A DNA stretch of 64,000 bases, taken from NCBI RefSeq assembly GCF_026586805.1, contig NZ_JAPFHA010000004.1, positions 124,001 through 188,000 on the forward strand, in the 5' to 3' direction. Below the pieces are notes generated by a model, which did not search any database, was not told the DNA's origin, and saw only the letters and a list, made by a program, of their open reading frames with translations. Below are positions 8,808-20,309 of this stretch, one piece after another; position 1 is the stretch's first letter; each line of letters opens with the position of its first letter. Made by a program: the position numbers and the translations under genes. The DNA is from Niveibacterium sp. 24ML (lineage in GTDB: Bacteria > Pseudomonadota > Gammaproteobacteria > Burkholderiales > Rhodocyclaceae).

Positions 8808-10097
8808 ATGGCAACCGCAACATCCAATACGTTTTCTGTCGTTGTCACCAAGCCGATTGCGGGTGTCTGGTCCGACGAGGCCGTGCCCGGCGAGTTCGAC
8901 GCCGCGACCGATACCTGGACGCCCGGCCGCGGTAGCGATGGGCGGATCACCCGGGTCAGTTGGGCGCAGGTTCCGATTGACCGCTGGGTCAAGGTAGCCG
9001 GCACCCGGCTGGACTCGCTCAATGCAGTCGTGGCGGCAGCGATTCCGGGTTGGCGCGATCGCGGTACCCAGGGCTTCAACGGCGTGCTCAAGGCTTGGTC
9101 CGGGATGGCGCTTGATCCGCTTCAGCCGCGTGCCTTCTTCTTTGGCGGCGGGCACCACGACTCCAGCAACAATGGCGTCTACCGGCTCGACTTCAACAAG
9201 ATGGCCTGGGCCGTGCAGAAAATGCCGACTGACTCGGCCAAGTTCGATGCCGCCTACAACACGCGGGACAACGGCACCTTCACGGTGTATCCACCGGCGC
9301 AGAAGTATCAGGATGAAAATCCGAATGACCTCTCGGTCATGTACGACTGTTTCTACCCGTTTGCACCGAACGAACCCACGGCGCGTCACACCTACGGCAG
9401 CCTTGTCTACAACCCGGCGCGGAACGAGTTGTTCATGGGATGCCGGCGGATGTGGCAGTTGAATCTGGACAGTGGCGCGTGGTCGGTCACCAACCAGATG
9501 AGCTCGCTCGGTTCAACTTCCAGCGCCGGCGAGAACATGTTCGTGTGGTGGGATCGATTCCGCAATCGCTACGTGATCAACGCCACCCAGAACGGCAACC
9601 AGGGGCGCAACTTCGAGTTCGATCCGGCCAGCAAGCAGTGCGCCTGGTCAGACGTAAACCTCAATGCCGTCGACTATTACTGGGCAACGGCGGTCTGCAC
9701 GCACGAGGACACGCTTTACGCCTACATGCGGCCGGACAGCATTCGCAAAGCCAACTTGCAGATTCTGGACATACGGACCAACACGCGCGTTGAGCGGCCG
9801 GTGACCGGCGTGAGCGACGACACCGCCAACTTCAGCTATTACGATGGCGGCGGTCTGACCTATGTGCCCGAGCGGGGCAAGCTGCTGTCGGCAACATGGT
9901 CTGCGTCGCAGAAGAAGGTGTGCCTTTACTGGATCGACCCGGCCACAGGCGTGATGTCGTATGCAAACGAAGCGGGCAATCTTTATCCAAGCCCCGCGGC
10001 CCTGGTTGAAACCAAGATGCAGTACATCAAGCAGATGCAGGCTGTGGTGTTTGTCGACTCGGCGGACAATGACGTGCGCATCATGCGGGTAGGTTAG
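8808..10097 (+). CDS. Putative beta-propeller (kelch-like) protein
   Basis: A 429-aa protein whose body shows repeated short blades with Trp/Tyr near blade ends (RAFFFGGGHHDSSNNGVYRLD, HTYGSLVYNPARNELFMGC, DTLYAYMRPDS), as in kelch or galactose-oxidase-type propellers. No catalytic Cys-Tyr pair of galactose oxidase could be assigned. There is no clear signal peptide, which is odd given that its coupled neighbour is exported. GGAG sits 7 bases before the ATG, inside the end of the upstream gene. The tight coupling suggests that the two products act together, perhaps on the same glycan. A rho-independent terminator follows. Confidence 0.55.
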   Translation: MATATSNTFSVVVTKPIAGVWSDEAVPGEFDAATDTWTPGRGSDGRITRVSWAQVPIDRWVKVAGTRLDSLNAVVAAAIPGWRDRGTQGFNGVLKAWSGMALDPLQPRAFFFGGGHHDSSNNGVYRLDFNKMAWAVQKMPTDSAKFDAAYNTRDNGTFTVYPPAQKYQDENPNDLSVMYDCFYPFAPNEPTARHTYGSLVYNPARNELFMGCRRMWQLNLDSGAWSVTNQMSSLGSTSSAGENMFVWWDRFRNRYVINATQNGNQGRNFEFDPASKQCAWSDVNLNAVDYYWATAVCTHEDTLYAYMRPDSIRKANLQILDIRTNTRVERPVTGVSDDTANFSYYDGGGLTYVPERGKLLSATWSASQKKVCLYWIDPATGVMSYANEAGNLYPSPAALVETKMQYIKQMQAVVFVDSADNDVRIMRVG

Positions 10098-10131
10098 CCT
10101 CCGCGGCGGGGGCCGCTGGCGGGTATCGAAC

Positions 10132-10158
10132 AAGCGGGGTCCATTCGGGCCCCGCTTT
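10132..10158 (+). terminator. Rho-independent terminator after propeller gene
   Basis: AAGCGGGGTCC pairs with GGGCCCCGCTT (one G-U) around a 4-5 base loop and is followed by TTTGCTTT. It closes the lipoprotein-propeller pair and separates it from the KAP gene. Confidence 0.7.
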
Positions 10159-10214
10159 GCTTTCGGCGCCGATACGGTCTAGCTTGGATGATCAAGCACC
10201 CAGCGGAGAACCAT

Positions 10215-13200
10215 ATGTTCAAGGGCGACTCGACGCCTGCTGTGCCTGCACCAGCCGCTGTTCGCGCAGGGTCGCGCGCCTGGTTGCTGGGTGCCGCATC
10301 CTTGTGGCTGCTGGTCACGACGGGCCTGGGCGTGACACAGGATTTGCGCCCTGATCCGCTTGCCGCGCCGGCCTTCATGAGCCTGGACTGGTGGCGCTAT
10401 CCGCTTGAGCGGCATGCGCCGTTGCGCCTGCCAATCATTGGCGGCGAATTGCGCGGGCTCCATGTCGGCGCCAGTGGTCGCGATCTCTGGGTCGTTGGCG
10501 ACGCCGGTCTGGTGTTGCATTCAAGCGATGGCGGATCGACCTGGTCGCCAAGCCGGCTGGGCGGCCAATCGCCCGCGCAGGAAGCGCCTGCGCCGGCCCC
10601 CGCGCGAGAGCCCGCGAAGGCCGCGCTCAGCTTCAGTCTGGTTTCGGACGCCAACGCGGGTGACCTGCCTGCCTTGCCGTCCAAGCAGCCCAACAGCAAG
10701 CGCGACTCAGGTCTGCCCGCCGAGCCGCAGGCGCGCGATCCGGCCGCAGCCCCGCGCAAGGACACTTCGCCAGCAGTGCCACCCGACGGCACCGCGCCGG
10801 TCACCGCAACACCTGCCCAAACACCAGCGCAACCCATGCAGCAGGCACTTGAACCCGAGCCGCCGCGCCCAGCCGATCTGCATGCGGTGGTCTTCGACGC
10901 TGCCGGCCGCAACGGGATGATCGGGGCGTCTGACGGCACGCTGTACGGCAGCGCGGATGCCGGCAGAACCTGGCAAGTGCAGACCCGCTTCGATGCGGCC
11001 GTGCTGGCGCTGGCATCGCTCGCCGACGGCCGCCAGCTCGCAATCACCCGCGCAGGCGTGCTTTACCAGTTCGACGCTGCGCAGTCGTCCTGGCGGGTAC
11101 GCGCACAGGTTGGCCCACTCGCCGATGCGGCGATCGATTCTGCGAGCGGGCGTGTGCTGGCCCTCACACTGATCGGCCGGCTCGCTGACAGCCCCAATGG
11201 GGGCGCGAGCTGGACGGAAGCTGACGCGCCGATGCAAGGCCGCGGCCGTATCCTCAACCTGAGCGAGAAAGGTGAGGTCTGGAGTGCCGGGCCGGGCTCC
11301 TGGATGCAACGCACCCAGGGCCTGCCCTACGCCTTGGGGGCGCCGGCTGGGGTTGCGGTGCTCGATGTGCGCCTCAATGCCGTGCGCCGCGCCAGCGGCC
11401 GCGAGTTTGCGGTGGGGGAGTCCGGCAGCATCTACACCCGCGCGACGATCTTTGAGCCTTGGCGTCCGCTCAGCGCGGGCCGCGCCGGTGCCCTTCGCGA
11501 GATTCGCATCGCCCCCGGCGGCGAAGGCTCGGCACTTGGCTTGGGCAGCATCCGCTTCGTTACGCAGGATGCTGGCGCGACCTGGCAAGCTCAGGGCGCG
11601 CAGCATCGCCGCTTTGCTGCGCCCTGGCTCTGGCTGGCCTGGTTGCTTGGGCTTGCCGCGCTGGTGATGGTGGCGCTGCGGCGGCCGCCTGCCGGTGCGG
11701 GGGCAGTGACGGAAACCGCCGCCGATGCCTTCGTGTCCGACAAACCGCTGGCGGCCGCACGCGAAGATCGCCTGGATTTCGCGCCGCTTGCATGGGGCCT
11801 GTCGGCCTTCCTTCGCAATGAAAAGACGGATGCGCCGCTGACCATCGCGATCACGGGCGACTGGGGCAGTGGCAAGAGCTCGCTGATGGGCTTGCTCAAG
11901 GAAGACCTTGCCCGCTTCGGGGTGCGCAGCGTCTGGTTCAACGCCTGGCACCACCAGAAAGAGGAAGCCCTGCTGATGGCCCTGCTCACGGCGATCCGCG
12001 ATCAGGCCATTCCCGGCTGGTGTTCGTTCGAGGGGATCGAGTATCGCCTGCGCCTGATGTGGACCCGGGGCCGCCGCTACTGGCCGCTCTCGCTCGCGGT
12101 GGCATTCTCGGTGGGTTTGTTCGGCTGGACTTTCAGTCATCCGGGCACCGTGCTGGACAACTGGCTGACCCTCGCCAACGATCTGTGGTCGGCACTCACC
12201 GACGACAAGGCCAAGCCCGATCCCGATTCGCTGATTGCGCGCTTGCGCGCCACCGGGCTGGCGGCCGGCGCCATGGTGCCCCTGATCGGCGCACTGTTGC
12301 GCATGCGGGCGTTTGGCGTGGACCCGGCGGCGCTTGCAGCGTCATTGTCCTCGCATGCCTCGGTCAAGGATCTCGGTTCGCAGGCGAGTTTTCGCCAGCG
12401 CTTTGCCGAACAGTTCTCTGAAGTCACCGCCGCGCTTGAGCCGCGCACGATGCTGGTGCTGATCGACGATCTGGATCGCTGCAAGCCCGAGGCCGTGCTT
12501 GAAGTGATGGAGGCGGTGAACTTCCTTGTCTCGTCCGGCCGCGTCTATGTCGTGCTGGGGATGGCGCGCGCGCGGGTTGAAGCCTGTGTCGGGCTTGCGT
12601 TCGAGAAAGTGGCGCATGAGCTGGTTGAAGCGGAAAGCGCCAAGGCGGTCGCCGAAATGGCGGGTGAAGACAAAGACGCGCGCGCACGACGCATCCGCCG
12701 CGAGTACGCCCAGCAGTACCTTGAAAAACTCATCAACATTGAAGTGCCGGTGCCACGGCTTGATCCGAATCGCAGCGCACACTTGCAGGACGAGGCGGGC
12801 GAAACCGGCAGCAGTTTCGAAGTGCCGATGGCCGTGCGCCGCATCTGCCGCCTCTGGCCCGCCCTGGTCGGTGTCGTCACGATTGTGGCGGGTGCCTGGC
12901 TGGGCGCACATCTGCCTGCCGCGGTTGAGCGTGGCCCCGCCCAGGTCGCGGCCAGTGCGGGCACTGCTACGCAACAGGCGCTGGTGTTTGCGCAGCCCGA
13001 GCTGCCGACGGCCGGGCCGGCCGTCGCTGACGCGCCGAGTGCCGGGCTGGTCTTCTTCGCGCCGGCAGTGCCCTTGCGGACGGACTACCTGACGCCGGCG
13101 CTGCTGCTGAGCGCCAGCATCGTCATCATTGTGCTTGCGACGGTGCGCCGCCCCAGCCCGGTGGTGCGGGATTCGCCCGCCTTTCGCGATGCCCTCGCGA

Positions 13201-13673
13201 TCTGGAACCCGGTGGTGGCAACCGCCTTGCGCACGCCCCGCGCCGTCAAGCGCTACCAGAACCGTGTGCGCTACCTTGCGATGATGGCGCGCCACAGCAC
13301 GCGCGCCTCCACCCTGGGCGAAGAGGTGCGGATGTGGCTGATGCGACGCGGGGCGGCCTTGCCCGCCGTCACCGCCGGCGACCCCTCGCCCGAGCTGGTC
13401 GCGATCGGCGCGCTCGATCGGGCCTTGCCGGGCTGGGATGCCTGTGCGGACTTTGCTGCGGTGCTCGAAAAACTGGAGTCCCCCGCGCTGCGTGACGCCA
13501 TTGCGCAGGCTCTCCGGGCTCATGCCGGGCGCTTCGATCTGGCCGCCGTGAAGGACTTCGTACCAAGTTTCCGCCGCCTTGCGAGTGGCGTCCGCATGGA
13601 ACCGAACGCGCAGCCGGGCGCTGATCGTGACCTGCGTTCTGCCGCGGCCGAGGGCCGGATGTCTTACATCTGA
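10215..13673 (+). CDS. KAP family P-loop NTPase with N-terminal Ycf48-like beta-propeller
   Basis: A 1152-aa membrane protein. TM helix at ~residues 20-40, then BNR/Ycf48-like blades (LWVVGDAGLVLHSSDGGSTW, NGMIGASDGTLYGSADAGRTW) interrupted by a Pro/Ala-rich insert (~115-215), a TM at ~475-492, and a KAP NTPase domain. Walker A is GDWGSGKSS at ~547; the family motif WFNAWHHQKEEAL follows; TM-like segments (YWPLSLAVAFSVGLFGW and AAGAMVPLIGALL) are inserted before Walker B (LVLIDDLDRCKPE, ~747), as is usual for KAP NTPases. Two more TMs and the PRAVKRYQNR motif are near the C-terminus. KAP NTPases are membrane-associated; some are linked to phage exclusion (PifA). ATG 10215 has GGAG six bases upstream; an in-frame ATG at 10188 lacks one. 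Confidence 0.85.
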   Translation: MFKGDSTPAVPAPAAVRAGSRAWLLGAASLWLLVTTGLGVTQDLRPDPLAAPAFMSLDWWRYPLERHAPLRLPIIGGELRGLHVGASGRDLWVVGDAGLVLHSSDGGSTWSPSRLGGQSPAQEAPAPAPAREPAKAALSFSLVSDANAGDLPALPSKQPNSKRDSGLPAEPQARDPAAAPRKDTSPAVPPDGTAPVTATPAQTPAQPMQQALEPEPPRPADLHAVVFDAAGRNGMIGASDGTLYGSADAGRTWQVQTRFDAAVLALASLADGRQLAITRAGVLYQFDAAQSSWRVRAQVGPLADAAIDSASGRVLALTLIGRLADSPNGGASWTEADAPMQGRGRILNLSEKGEVWSAGPGSWMQRTQGLPYALGAPAGVAVLDVRLNAVRRASGREFAVGESGSIYTRATIFEPWRPLSAGRAGALREIRIAPGGEGSALGLGSIRFVTQDAGATWQAQGAQHRRFAAPWLWLAWLLGLAALVMVALRRPPAGAGAVTETAADAFVSDKPLAAAREDRLDFAPLAWGLSAFLRNEKTDAPLTIAITGDWGSGKSSLMGLLKEDLARFGVRSVWFNAWHHQKEEALLMALLTAIRDQAIPGWCSFEGIEYRLRLMWTRGRRYWPLSLAVAFSVGLFGWTFSHPGTVLDNWLTLANDLWSALTDDKAKPDPDSLIARLRATGLAAGAMVPLIGALLRMRAFGVDPAALAASLSSHASVKDLGSQASFRQRFAEQFSEVTAALEPRTMLVLIDDLDRCKPEAVLEVMEAVNFLVSSGRVYVVLGMARARVEACVGLAFEKVAHELVEAESAKAVAEMAGEDKDARARRIRREYAQQYLEKLINIEVPVPRLDPNRSAHLQDEAGETGSSFEVPMAVRRICRLWPALVGVVTIVAGAWLGAHLPAAVERGPAQVAASAGTATQQALVFAQPELPTAGPAVADAPSAGLVFFAPAVPLRTDYLTPALLLSASIVIIVLATVRRPSPVVRDSPAFRDALAIWNPVVATALRTPRAVKRYQNRVRYLAMMARHSTRASTLGEEVRMWLMRRGAALPAVTAGDPSPELVAIGALDRALPGWDACADFAAVLEKLESPALRDAIAQALRAHAGRFDLAAVKDFVPSFRRLASGVRMEPNAQPGADRDLRSAAAEGRMSYI

Positions 13674-13889
13674 CTGTTGACTTCGCTTAAGTTGGCGGGC
13701 GGGGCAGAGGCATATCGTCAGCCCAACGGTGCTTTCGTCAACACGCCAACCAGGCCTGACGCGAGGGCCGTCATTGACGCTCGAACGCGTGCCGGCAGCA
13801 GCGATTCACCGCAACCCTGCCGACCTCCACGGCCAACGCCAGGACGGGTTCATCGAGTCAGGTCACCACTCTCGGGGGAGACAGTGACC

Positions 13890-16682
<2,793 letters not shown>

Positions 16683-16702
16683 TCCGGTTTGGGTAGGAGA
16701 AC

Positions 16703-16741
16703 GGGGCGTGACCCGGCGGCGGCCGGGCGCGCCCCTTTTTT
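16703..16741 (+). terminator. Rho-independent terminator of ppdK
   Basis: GGGGCG and CGCCCC flank a GC-rich inner hairpin (CCCGGC/GCCGGG) and are followed by six T residues, 20 bases after the ppdK stop. Confidence 0.8.
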
Positions 16742-17022
16742 GTCCGCGCAGCGGGCCGTGCCATGCGCTGCTGGCGCGCTTATGCGCACCGGAGTGAGCC
16801 GTGAGTCACGTGGCGCCAGTCTCTTCGTGCAGCGCACCGTAAGCTCTCGTCGCATCGCGCATCCAGCCCCATCGAGTTGATCGCCAGCCGGGGTTACACG
16901 CATTTTGCCCGGCGCAGATCGTGGCATCATTTGCGTCGCGGTCGCCACCACGGCGGTGGGCCGGGGCACAGGGTGCTTCGGGACTCTAGCCACGCATGTG
17001 CGCGGTAAAAGAAGGTGAAGAG
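16742..17022. other. Intergenic region between ppdK terminator and STAS gene
   Basis: About 280 bases without a convincing gene. Short open stretches here are compositionally unlike coding sequence. The region presumably carries the promoter of the STAS gene, but I could not pick a clear -35/-10 pair. Confidence 0.5.
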
Positions 17023-17337
17023 ATGGTGCAGAAAAAGGGCGGGACTGAAGGATACGGCGCGCATCAACACAGCGTGCCCTTGCGCGGGCGGCTCGTCTTT
17101 TCCGCGCATCGCGAGTTCAGCCAGGCCATCGAGGAAGCCCTTGCCTCCAATGCAAGCGAGATCGTGCTGAACCTGCGCGACGTCGAGTACATCGACAGCG
17201 CCGCGCTGGGCATGCTGCTGGTGGCCCGTGGCAAGGCTAAAGATGCCGGCAAGGTGATTTCAATCGAAGGCACGCGAGGCATGGTCAAACAAGTGCTGCA
17301 GATCGCCAACTTCCAGAATCTGTTCGCGATCAGCTGA
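17023..17337 (+). CDS. STAS-domain protein (anti-sigma factor antagonist type)
   Basis: A 104-aa single-domain protein. The STAS fold is clear: EIVLNLRDVEYIDSAALGMLLVARG carries the usual phosphorylatable Ser of the DSAALG motif, followed by a helix and the VLQIANFQNLF end. Such proteins act in partner-switching with an anti-sigma/HATPase kinase, or as components of chemoreceptor or c-di-GMP outputs. No kinase or phosphatase partner is adjacent. The ATG at 17023 is preceded by AAGGTG at five bases; an upstream in-frame ATG at 16996 lacks a comparable site. Confidence 0.85.
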   Translation: MVQKKGGTEGYGAHQHSVPLRGRLVFSAHREFSQAIEEALASNASEIVLNLRDVEYIDSAALGMLLVARGKAKDAGKVISIEGTRGMVKQVLQIANFQNLFAIS

Positions 17338-17482
17338 GCCAGGGCGTCCGGCTGGATGCCCGCCGCAGTCGCCCGTTGCCTGCGTTGAAGTTGCCGCGCA
17401 GCCAAAAAACGCGGAACATCCGGCCCCTTTTGGTCGACCCGCACCGGGCGGGGCCGGCATGCAGTGAATAGGTGAGCAGGCA

Positions 17483-18343
17483 ATGGGTTTCAAAGAGACG
17501 GTTCCCGAATTCAGGATGATCGACGTGGCGAAGCTGGTGCCGGACGAGGCGCACCCGCGTCGCCAGTACGATGAGGCCGGGCTCAAGCGCCTCGCGGACT
17601 CGATCACCGGCGTCGGCGTGATTCAGCCGGTGGTGGTGCAACCGGCTGACGCCGAAGGCAAGTTTCGCCTGATCGTGGGCGAACGCCGGCTGCGTGCGGC
17701 GATGCTGGCGGGCGAGGCGCAGATTCCGGCATTGGTGCGCGCGTGCCCGCCGAACCAGACACTCGAAGTGCAGGTGTTCGAGAACCTCGGGCAGGGTGTG
17801 CGGCTGCCGCTGGCGCCGCGCGAAATGGCGCAGGCGCTCAAGACCATCGCGCGCGGTTTCGAATCGCCCGAGGCGGCGGCCGAGCACTTTGGACAGCCAG
17901 CGACCTGGCTGGAACAGAAAACCGCGCCTGCGAACCTTTCGCCCAAGGTCGAGGCGCTGCTCGAATCCGGCCAGATCACCAGTTGCACCACGGCCGTTCA
18001 GCTCGACAAGCTGGCGCAGAAGAACGAGGCCCGGCTCGATGCGCTGGTTGCCGAAGTGGAGCGGGGCGAAAAGCTGCCGAAGAAGGCGGTGGAGGCGGCG
18101 CTGGTGGCCGAGGGCGTGAAGCGCGCGAAGAAACCGGCTGAGCCGGATGCGATTGCCGAAGTGCCGGTGCCCCGATCCGCCGAGCCGATTGCCGCACCGG
18201 CCAGCGCGCGGCGCGTTAACCCGGGCAAGGTGCGCATGGTGGCGCAGATTCTCGGGCTGGATGCGGGCGACGAAGAGGCCGTGCTTGATCGCCTGATCGA
18301 CGAGTTCCTCGCACTCAAGGGCGAGGGGAACCCGCCCTTCTGA
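17483..18343 (+). CDS. ParB/Spo0J-like nuclease-fold protein
   Basis: A 286-aa protein with an N-terminal ParB/Srx-type domain: the LVPDEAHPRRQYDE segment corresponds to the conserved N-P-R box, VIQPVVVQP and the CTP-binding GERRLRAAMLAG box follow, then ENLGQG and a helix-turn-helix-like region (~110-190). The C-terminal part is Lys/Ala/Pro-rich and ends in an acidic tail. No parA gene and no parS-like array are seen beside it, so it is unlikely to be the chromosomal ParB and may be a ParB-family regulator. It overlaps the next gene by one base (TGATG), so the two are co-translated. Confidence 0.8.
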   Translation: MGFKETVPEFRMIDVAKLVPDEAHPRRQYDEAGLKRLADSITGVGVIQPVVVQPADAEGKFRLIVGERRLRAAMLAGEAQIPALVRACPPNQTLEVQVFENLGQGVRLPLAPREMAQALKTIARGFESPEAAAEHFGQPATWLEQKTAPANLSPKVEALLESGQITSCTTAVQLDKLAQKNEARLDALVAEVERGEKLPKKAVEAALVAEGVKRAKKPAEPDAIAEVPVPRSAEPIAAPASARRVNPGKVRMVAQILGLDAGDEEAVLDRLIDEFLALKGEGNPPF

Positions 18344-19431
18344 TGCAGGCCGAGGCGAACTCCGCGATGCGCATCGAAGACCTCCGCGCGCGCCTGCTCG
18401 CTCACGGTGCGAAGCCGCTGCACGAGCAGCGCCTGCTGCGGGCGTGGGTGAACGCCAAACCGCTGGACAGCGGGCCACACAAGGCGCAGGACTGCCTGCC
18501 GCTCGCGCTGCGCAACGACTTGCCGGCGCTCACAGCCGATCTGCAAGGGCTTGCGCGCTTGCGCTCCGAGCACCCGGGCGAGGATGGCTCCGCGCGCCTG
18601 CTGGTGGAACTGGCAGATGGCCAGACGGTGGAAAGCGTACTGTTGCCGCGCGACGGCCTCTGCGTATCGACGCAGGTGGGCTGCGCGGTGGGCTGCGTGT
18701 TCTGCATGACCGGTCGCGATGGCCTGCTGCGCCAGCTTGGCAGCGCTGAGATCGTGGCGCAGGTGGTGCTCGCTCGCAGCAAACGCTTCGTCAAGAAAGT
18801 GGTGTTCATGGGCATGGGCGAGCCGGCCCACAACCTCGATAACGTGCTCGAAGCGATCGATCTGCTTGGCACTGCGGGCGGCATCGGCCACAAGAATCTG
18901 GTGTTCTCCACCGTCGGCGATCCACGCGTATTCGAGCGTTTGCCGCAGGGCCGCGTGAAGCCCGCGCTCGCGCTGTCGCTGCACACCACCAAGGCCGATC
19001 TGCGTGCGCAACTGTTGCCGCGCGCACCGCGTATCGACCCGGCCGAACTGGTAGCGATGGGTGAGCACTACGCCCGCACTACGGGCTATCCGATCCAGTA
19101 TCAGTGGACGCTGATCGACGGCGTGAACGACGGCGACGATGAACTCGACGGCATCGTGCGCTTGCTTGCCGGCAAGTACGCGATCATGAACATGATTCCG
19201 TACAACACCGTGCCGGAGCTGGAATTCAAGCGCCCGGCGTGGGAGCGCGCCACGGCCATCGCGCGCGCGCTGCATCAGCGTGGCGTGCTGACCAAGCTGC
19301 GCAATTCTGCCGGGCAGGATGTCGATGGCGGCTGCGGCCAGCTGCGCGCGCGGGACATTGCCAAGGGCAAGGCCGAGCGCGAGCAGCGCATCGCCAGCCG
19401 CCGCATCACGATCGTGCCGAAGCAGGGCTGA
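18343..19431 (+). CDS. RlmN/Cfr-family radical SAM RNA methyltransferase (RlmN-like)
   Basis: A 362-aa protein with the radical-SAM cluster motif CAVGCVFC (~residues 114-121, after STQVG), MGMGEPAHNLDNV, a GDPRVF-SLH core, and the C-terminal CGQL, whose Cys carries the methyl group in RlmN. The family transfers a methyl to C2 of adenosine in 23S rRNA (A2503) and some tRNAs. The segment before CGQL (SAGQDVDGG) differs from the usual RGDDIDAA form, and the gene sits behind a ParB-like gene instead of the normal rlmN neighbourhood, so this may be a paralogue with another RNA target. An internal ATG at residue 9 is an alternative start. Confidence 0.82.
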   Translation: MQAEANSAMRIEDLRARLLAHGAKPLHEQRLLRAWVNAKPLDSGPHKAQDCLPLALRNDLPALTADLQGLARLRSEHPGEDGSARLLVELADGQTVESVLLPRDGLCVSTQVGCAVGCVFCMTGRDGLLRQLGSAEIVAQVVLARSKRFVKKVVFMGMGEPAHNLDNVLEAIDLLGTAGGIGHKNLVFSTVGDPRVFERLPQGRVKPALALSLHTTKADLRAQLLPRAPRIDPAELVAMGEHYARTTGYPIQYQWTLIDGVNDGDDELDGIVRLLAGKYAIMNMIPYNTVPELEFKRPAWERATAIARALHQRGVLTKLRNSAGQDVDGGCGQLRARDIAKGKAEREQRIASRRITIVPKQG

Positions 19432-19516
19432 TGGTCGCGGGTTGAACCCGGTTCCGGATGGCGGATCTTTGGGGTACAAACGGCTTCCCGGATAAACCCG
19501 CAAGCGGAGCCCCGCC

Positions 19517-20221
19517 ATGATCGACCTTTTCTACTGGACCACCCCCAACGGCCACAAGATCACGATGTTCCTCGAAGAGGCCGGCCTGCCGTACCGCCTG
19601 CATGGCGTGAACATCGGCAAGGGCGATCAGTTCCGCCCCGAGTTCCTCGCGATCGCGCCGAACAATCGCATCCCGGCCATCGTCGACAATGCGCCGGCCG
19701 ATGGCGGCGAACCCGTCTCGCTGTTTGAATCGGGCGCGATCCTGCTCTACCTCGCCGACAAGACTGGCAAGCTGATCCCGCAAGATCTGCGCGGCCGCAA
19801 TGATTGCCTGCAGTGGCTCTTCTGGCAGATGGCGGGGCTGGGCCCGATGGCGGGGCAGAACCACCACTTCGTGCAGTACGCGCCCGAGAAAATCCCCTAC
19901 GCGATCGAGCGTTACGTGAAGGAGACCGGGCGGCTCTACGCCGTGCTCAACAAGCGCCTCGCTGATCGCGAATTCATCGCCGGTGACTACTCGATTGCCG
20001 ACATCGCCTGTTATCCGTGGGTGCTCTATCACGAGAACCAGCAGCAGGATCTGGCCAACTTTCCACACGTTGCGCGCTGGCTCGCTGCGATTGCCGCACG
20101 CCCTGCCACGCAGCGCGCGTATGCGCGTGCCGCCGAGGTGAACCCGAGCGCGGCGAAGATCAGCGAAGAGGACAAGAAGGTCTTGTTCGGGCAGGACGCT
20201 TCGACGGTAAAGCCCGGCTGA
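19517..20221 (+). CDS. Glutathione S-transferase family protein (YfcG/Nu type)
   Basis: A 234-aa cytosolic GST. The thioredoxin-like N-terminal domain starts IDLFYWTTPNGHKITMFLEE, where the Thr-Thr-Pro-Asn-Gly motif is typical of YfcG/YghU-type proteins that bind glutathione or glutathione disulfide and act as disulfide-bond reductases. NNRIPAIVD and the LFESGAILLYLAD box mark the glutathione site; the C-terminal helical domain includes GDYSIADIACYPWV. A FAH-family hydrolase follows 88 bp downstream; such pairing occurs in aromatic-acid degradation, where a GST-like isomerase and a hydrolase act in sequence. The motif favours YfcG over an isomerase, so the link is uncertain. Confidence 0.86.
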   Translation: MIDLFYWTTPNGHKITMFLEEAGLPYRLHGVNIGKGDQFRPEFLAIAPNNRIPAIVDNAPADGGEPVSLFESGAILLYLADKTGKLIPQDLRGRNDCLQWLFWQMAGLGPMAGQNHHFVQYAPEKIPYAIERYVKETGRLYAVLNKRLADREFIAGDYSIADIACYPWVLYHENQQQDLANFPHVARWLAAIAARPATQRAYARAAEVNPSAAKISEEDKKVLFGQDASTVKPG

Positions 20222-20309
20222 CGCGGGTGGTGCCAGGCCCCGGCAGCTTGGCGCCGGGCCGCGCGGCGTTCAGAATGCGCGGCTTCAAAGCCAAGGATGA
20301 TCCGACACG

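Noticed and set aside
17483-18343. Chromosomal parAB partition locus
   Set aside because: No parA, no parS-like sites and no gid/mnm genes are adjacent.
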